DNA of 18,028 nucleotides, taken from NCBI GenBank assembly GCA_031279675.1, contig JAITIB010000134.1:1-18028 (forward strand), given 5' to 3'. This DNA comes from Puniceicoccales bacterium. Lineage in GTDB: Bacteria; Verrucomicrobiota; Verrucomicrobiia; Opitutales; UBA953. A model generated the notes under the pieces. That model saw only the letters and a list, made by a program, of their open reading frames with translations, was not told the origin of the DNA and did no database searches. Shown here in pieces: positions 14,134 to 18,028 of this stretch. Within the stretch, counting starts at the first letter, position 1. Each line of letters begins with the position of its first letter. The translations under genes were made by a program, and so were the position numbers.

Positions 14134-15135
14134 ATGTTTGCTTCCTCATTCCTTGCGTGGATGCGCGGCGAAATTTTCCCCGTGATCCTCGCACTGACTC
14201 TCCTGTTCATCGGAACGCCCGCAGCGGAATCCGCGACGGAGCCTCGTCCCGAAACGGCTGGCGGCGCCATCAAGCACCGATTGTTGCTGTTGGACGAATC
14301 GCGCTCGCAACTGCTTTGCGTTGACCAGCTTGCCCCGGAAAAAAACTGGCAATGCAAGATCGCGGGCGGCCCCGCGTGGGGACTGCAATTGACAGGCAAT
14401 GGCAACGTCCTGACTGCCGTCCCCAAGCTGGGCGGGTTCAGGGAATACAACTTGGAAAGCCGCAAGGAAGTCCGGGCAGCGTTTGACGCAAAGCGTTTCG
14501 CAGGGGCAATTTGCGCGACACGCCTGCCCGACGGGCACACCGTCCTCGGGTGCGAACGACGGGGGGGCGTGCGCATATTCCTGCTCGATCCCAAGGACAA
14601 GGAGGTGGCCTCATGGCACTTCCCGGAAATCAAGTCCATCCGCCAAATCCGCCGCACCGTGCGCAACACGCTCTTGTTCGGCTCGGGATCGGATTGGATT
14701 TACGAAGTCTCGATGGAGGGGAAAATCCTCCGCAAAGCGCGGCTCGCAGGCGCGAAATACGTTTACCAAGTCGTGGAGCTTCCCAATGGAAACCTGCTCG
14801 CCGCGGCGGGCTACGGGGCGTTTCTGGCGGAACTGACATGGGACGGCAAAATTGTGCGCAAACTGGGCGGACTGCCCGCCCCCAAGGGCCTGACCTATAT
14901 TTTCATGAGCCAGTTCCAAGTGCTGAAAAACGGACACATCCTCGTCGCCACCTGGACGGGACACGCCTCGGGTGACAGCAAGAAAGGACAGCAACTGGTG
15001 GAATTCGACGCCACCGGAAAGGTCGTCTGGTCATGGCACGACCCCGCGCTCGCCGGCTCCATTCACAGCGTCATTGTGCTGGACGATCTGGATGCGTCAC
15101 AATTTGACGAGGACGCCGCACGGCTGAAAAACTAA
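14134..15135 (+). CDS. Exported beta-propeller-like protein of unknown function
   Basis: The 333-residue product begins with a hydrophobic signal segment (FPVILALTLLFIGTPAAESA, about 15-34), so it is probably secreted to the periplasm. The rest shows repeated blade-like units: strands ending in D/G turns such as LLLLDESRSQLLCVD, GLQLTGNGNVLTAV, ICATRLPDGHTVLGCE, QVVELPNGNLLAAAGYG, QVLKNGHILVATWTG and LVEFDATGKVVWSWHDP. The PNGN/KNGH and DATGKVVWSW patterns resemble PQQ-type or arylsulfotransferase-like propellers, but no catalytic residues can be assigned. It starts 48 bases after dnaE, without a clear ribosome site; ATG 14161 is an alternative start. Its stop codon overlaps that of the convergent methyltransferase gene. 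Confidence 0.75.
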   Translation: MFASSFLAWMRGEIFPVILALTLLFIGTPAAESATEPRPETAGGAIKHRLLLLDESRSQLLCVDQLAPEKNWQCKIAGGPAWGLQLTGNGNVLTAVPKLGGFREYNLESRKEVRAAFDAKRFAGAICATRLPDGHTVLGCERRGGVRIFLLDPKDKEVASWHFPEIKSIRQIRRTVRNTLLFGSGSDWIYEVSMEGKILRKARLAGAKYVYQVVELPNGNLLAAAGYGAFLAELTWDGKIVRKLGGLPAPKGLTYIFMSQFQVLKNGHILVATWTGHASGDSKKGQQLVEFDATGKVVWSWHDPALAGSIHSVIVLDDLDASQFDEDAARLKN

Positions 15136-16052
15136 GCCGCCGCGCCACCCTCCCAACGCCCCCAAAGGGACAAGGAAAGAAGACGGCCTCCGGACTCATC
15201 ACGGTGCGCAAGTTCGCCAACGCTGATTTTCCCACCCAAGCCCAGGGTCATCTCCTCAAGCAAATTGTGGCAAAGGACACTGGAGGCATCCACAGTGTAA
15301 ACGGTCAGCAGGACAAAACGCGCCGCGCCCGGTGACAACAATGCGCGACAACGCCTGAGCAAAGGCGGCAAATCGCGCTCAATTTTCCAAAACTCATTGT
15401 CCGGCCCGCGCCCGAACGCCGGCGGATCCAGCAAAATCGCCTCATAACGGCTCCCGCGTCGCTCCTCGCGCTGAACAAACTTCACCGCATCATCAAGAAT
15501 CCAGCGGATTGGAGCATTTCCCAAACCGGACAACTCCTGGTTACGACGCCCCCATGCAATCGCCGGACGCGACGCATCCACATGCGTCACCTGCCACCCG
15601 GCGGCAGCGCAAACAAGTGTCGCCGCACCCGTGTATCCGAACAAATTCAACACCCGGGGCCGCGCCCCCTTCCCAACCCCCCGCGCCGCCAGCCAATGCC
15701 AGTGCGGCGACTGTTCAGGAAAAATCCCGACCTGCTTGGAGTTGTCCATGAAGCGCAGCCGAAATCGCAACCGCACTCCGCCGGCCTCCCCAAACGGAAC
15801 CTCCCATTCAGGCAACGGATTTCTTCCCGGAAAACGCCACCGCCCCTCCCTCCCCTCATCCTCATGCACCGCGACAGCCCGCGCCCATTCCTCTCCCCCA
15901 AGCGCAGGGCTCCACCACGCCTTCGGCTCGCTGCGCACCACGCACACGCCGCCAAACTGCTCCAGTTTGCGCCGATTCCCGGAATCCAACAGGCGGTATT
16001 GCGCCCAATCATTGACAAGCACCTCGATATGCACGCACGCATCGAACACCAC
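15132..16052 (-). CDS. Class I SAM-dependent methyltransferase, RlmI/RlmK-like
   Basis: A Rossmann methyltransferase is clear from NLFGYTGAATLVCAAAGW (SAM loop), the acidic strand end THVDAS, WILDDAVKFV and the catalytic LLDPPAFGRG segment. The DPPAF motif and overall order match the RlmI/RlmK/YwbD type of rRNA cytosine or guanine methyltransferase. However, the N-terminus here is short (NDWAQYRLLDSGNRRKLEQFG) and lacks an obvious PUA domain, so the substrate is unsure. The start is unclear. The frame stays open to GTG 16187, which would overlap the divergent gene at 16154. GTG 16085, GTG 16052 and GTG 16034 are all possible; I chose 16052 because the conserved sequence begins just after it (306 residues). 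The TAG stop (15132-15134) overlaps the neighbour's TAA. Confidence 0.82.
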   Translation of the reverse strand: MVFDACVHIEVLVNDWAQYRLLDSGNRRKLEQFGGVCVVRSEPKAWWSPALGGEEWARAVAVHEDEGREGRWRFPGRNPLPEWEVPFGEAGGVRLRFRLRFMDNSKQVGIFPEQSPHWHWLAARGVGKGARPRVLNLFGYTGAATLVCAAAGWQVTHVDASRPAIAWGRRNQELSGLGNAPIRWILDDAVKFVQREERRGSRYEAILLDPPAFGRGPDNEFWKIERDLPPLLRRCRALLSPGAARFVLLTVYTVDASSVLCHNLLEEMTLGLGGKISVGELAHRDESGGRLLSLSLWGRWEGGAAA

Positions 16053-16153
16053 AACCGGCGCGCACAGCAAGCGAAAGACCGCCACTTTCAAAAAACTTGC
16101 CTGCCTCCCCAAAATCCCTTCCCTCCCCCACCTTAACTCAACGGCGAAAACGT

Positions 16154-17902
16154 ATGCCCGATGCTCACAATTCCCAGGAAAAATCACTCGATTTGAGCCA
16201 GCTCCAATCGCTTAACATCGGCCCCGCGTGGGCAACGAGCAACACCCCGAGGCCTCCCTCCACCTCCACCCCTGCTCACCGTCCCGAACACTCCGGGCAC
16301 GACCACGAACGCAGCCGCCGCCCTCAACGCCACCGCGACGACACTGCCGCGCCAGAACCCCGGCGTCCCTTCCCGCGCCAGCACACCCCGGCCAACGCAC
16401 CCCACCCTGCCCACTTCCCCCAACGCCAACCACGCCCCCGCCCTGTCGCCGACATCACCTTCGCCCCGGAGGAAAAACCCTTCACCGTGCTCGCCAAGGC
16501 CATCAAAGCCTCCATGCGCACCTACGAACTCTTTGAAATCGCCCACCTCATCCTCGAAAAAAACGACCGCTTCACCGTCACCTGCCACCCCCACGACGCC
16601 GGGCGCAACCCCGACGCCCACCTCTACCAATCCCTCCCTGACCAACTCCCCTTTCTCTCCGAAAACGACGCCATCGCCCACGTCCTCCAACGCCACCTCG
16701 CCACCTTCTTCGACATCCAAACCATCACCGTGCCTCCCCCCAAGGGAAACTACACGCTCCTGACCCGGTGCGGCATCACCGGCACCCCGCTCTCCCCCCC
16801 CAACTACCACGGCTACCAGCAAATCCTCCGTGAACACCACGCCACACACCTTCCCCACATCCCCTACGAACGCTTTGCCGCCCGCATCGAGACCACGCGC
16901 GAACCCGGCCAAATCGACGCCTGGCTCCAGCGCATGACACAGATCACACGCTACACCCCGAAGAACCCCAAGGACGGCGATCCCGCGCACTTCGACAGCC
17001 TTGAGTCCGCGCGCCACCACCTCATCACCCATCACAAAGACCAAATTGTGGCTCCCGGCACCAGCATCCGATTCCCAGGCAGACAAATTGAGAAACTCCC
17101 CAACGGACCCCTCCGCACCACCATCGAAAACGAACTCCAGTATCAACGCACATTCCCCCTCGCCACCGCCACCGCACTGCGCCCGCGCCTGAGACGCCAA
17201 GGTTTCACCATCTACAAACGCGGCGCAAAGGGACACACCTACGTCACCGCCATCCAACGCAAGCACCGCACCCCGCAGACCAACTTCGCCGATTCCATCC
17301 AACGCACCCTCGATTACATCGAAAAACATCCCAACGTCAAAATCACCGACCTCCCCGAAAAAATTCTCGGCCTCGGCACCCCGTCCACACCGCCCGCCCA
17401 ACCCGCCGTGGAAACAACCGCAGCGCCTCCCCAAGAAAACCAGCCCGCCGACGCCACCAGCGAAAACAAAAACGAATCCCCAACCCAACCCGACGCCACC
17501 GCTGCTCCCGAAACCCAACACGCACCCCAGCCTCCCGCCACCACTCCAGCAAACGACCTCAAAAACCCCCTCGTGCTTGAGCTCATGCAAACCCTCCGCT
17601 GGCTCGTCTCCGAAGGTTACGTCACCGAATACTCTGACGGACGTCTCTACGCCCACCCCATTCTCAACCAATCGAAAACCGCCGACAATAACGCGACCCC
17701 GGAAACAACAAAAAAGAAAAAACACACGCGCCCCGCACCCACCACTGCAGAGGCCATCACAGAAGTTACCACACCGTCCCCCATGGACGAGAAGCCCCTC
17801 ACAGCTGCCAACACCACCCCTGTCCCATCCTCCCACGAAAACACTTCCTCTGCCGACCCCCTCCCTCCTGCGGAAGCACCATCTCCCCCAATCAGCACTT
17901 GA
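16154..17902 (+). CDS. Pro/His/Thr-rich protein of unknown function with conserved-looking core and winged-helix-like tail segment
   Basis: ATG 16154 gives 582 residues. A short motif-like start (LDLSQLQSLNIGPAW, 12-26) leads into a disordered Pro/Arg/His-rich stretch to about 98. A folded core follows (about 100-408). It starts TFAPEEKPFTVLAKAIKAS, continues RTYELFEIAHLILEK, and ends with the basic segment LRPRLRRQGFTIYKRGAKG and FADSIQRTLDYIEKHP. A Pro/Ala/Thr linker (410-467) is followed by LVLELMQTLRWLVSEGYV and TEYSDGRLYAHP (470-502), which look winged-helix-like. A Lys-rich, disordered end closes the protein. There is no signal peptide or membrane helix, so it is cytosolic. The basic and winged-helix character hints at nucleic-acid binding, but this is only an inference. 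The ribosome site is weak. The plus strand here is extremely C-rich. Confidence 0.75.
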   Translation: MPDAHNSQEKSLDLSQLQSLNIGPAWATSNTPRPPSTSTPAHRPEHSGHDHERSRRPQRHRDDTAAPEPRRPFPRQHTPANAPHPAHFPQRQPRPRPVADITFAPEEKPFTVLAKAIKASMRTYELFEIAHLILEKNDRFTVTCHPHDAGRNPDAHLYQSLPDQLPFLSENDAIAHVLQRHLATFFDIQTITVPPPKGNYTLLTRCGITGTPLSPPNYHGYQQILREHHATHLPHIPYERFAARIETTREPGQIDAWLQRMTQITRYTPKNPKDGDPAHFDSLESARHHLITHHKDQIVAPGTSIRFPGRQIEKLPNGPLRTTIENELQYQRTFPLATATALRPRLRRQGFTIYKRGAKGHTYVTAIQRKHRTPQTNFADSIQRTLDYIEKHPNVKITDLPEKILGLGTPSTPPAQPAVETTAAPPQENQPADATSENKNESPTQPDATAAPETQHAPQPPATTPANDLKNPLVLELMQTLRWLVSEGYVTEYSDGRLYAHPILNQSKTADNNATPETTKKKKHTRPAPTTAEAITEVTTPSPMDEKPLTAANTTPVPSSHENTSSADPLPPAEAPSPPIST

Positions 17903-17945
17903 GCGACATCTTAAACTCACACTGAAACCTCAATAATTTAACATC

Positions 17946-18028
17946 ATGAAAAAGACACACACACCAAAGCGGATTACAATCCGGGGCACATTTTTTGCGT
18001 TCTTGGTTATGACGGTGTTTTGCAATGC
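17946..18028 (+). CDS. Start of an exported protein, 3' truncated by the window
   Basis: ATG 17946 opens a frame that runs off the right edge after 27 codons. The visible part, KKTHTPKRITIRGTFFAFLV then MTVFC, is a basic start followed by a hydrophobic stretch, which is a signal peptide or an N-terminal anchor. The 43 bases before it are AT-rich compared with the surroundings, with AATAAT (17932-17937) resembling a -10 box but no matching -35. No ribosome site is visible. Identity cannot be judged. Confidence 0.5.
   Translation, partial: MKKTHTPKRITIRGTFFAFLVMTVFCN

Noticed and set aside
16184..17920. Long Gly/Val-rich open frame on the minus strand opposite the Pro-rich gene
   Set aside because: Runs of G and V simply mirror the C-rich plus strand; the plus-strand frame has recognisable structured segments and a plausible start.

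Overview
The window is GC-rich bacterial DNA. It is most consistent with a member of Verrucomicrobiota, probably close to Opitutaceae. That placement is an inference from overall gene style: a formylglycine-generating-enzyme-like domain, a secreted beta-propeller-type protein, and a Pro-rich protein (16154-17902) that resembles hypothetical proteins I associate with that group. No rRNA or other phylogenetic marker is present to prove it.

Layout, left to right. (1) The last 39 codons of an FGE/SUMF1-type gene. (2) A tightly overlapped four-gene exporter operon matching E. coli ybhG-ybhF-ybhS-ybhR (membrane-fusion adaptor, double ATPase, two permeases), each junction a 4-base stop/start overlap. 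(3) A 250-base convergent intergenic region holding an array of imperfect 20-21 bp GGGGACTCCC-type units, which ends in a perfect 14-bp hairpin directly after the neighbouring gene's stop. (4) On the minus strand, a DapF-family gene followed by an 859-residue exported, membrane-anchored helical-repeat protein. (5) Diverging from dapF, a RelB/RelE-type toxin-antitoxin pair whose toxin starts with TTG inside the antitoxin gene, then an open frame that looks like a gene remnant. (6) A 400-base protein-free stretch with two consecutive T-tract-ended structures and a candidate small structured RNA with its own promoter and a strong intrinsic terminator. (7) dnaE, the replicative DNA polymerase III alpha subunit. 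(8) A secreted propeller-like protein converging, with overlapping stop codons, on a class I SAM methyltransferase. (9) A long Pro/Thr/His-rich protein of unknown function. (10) The start of another exported protein.

Most genes are housekeeping or ordinary accessory genes. The observations that most deserve follow-up are: the unidentified RNA upstream of dnaE (about 9959-10089, two GNRA-type tetraloop hairpins); the DapF homologue in which both catalytic cysteine positions read serine; the 20-21 bp palindromic repeat array between convergent operons; and the helical-repeat / thioredoxin-like / C-terminal-anchor protein paired with the serine DapF.
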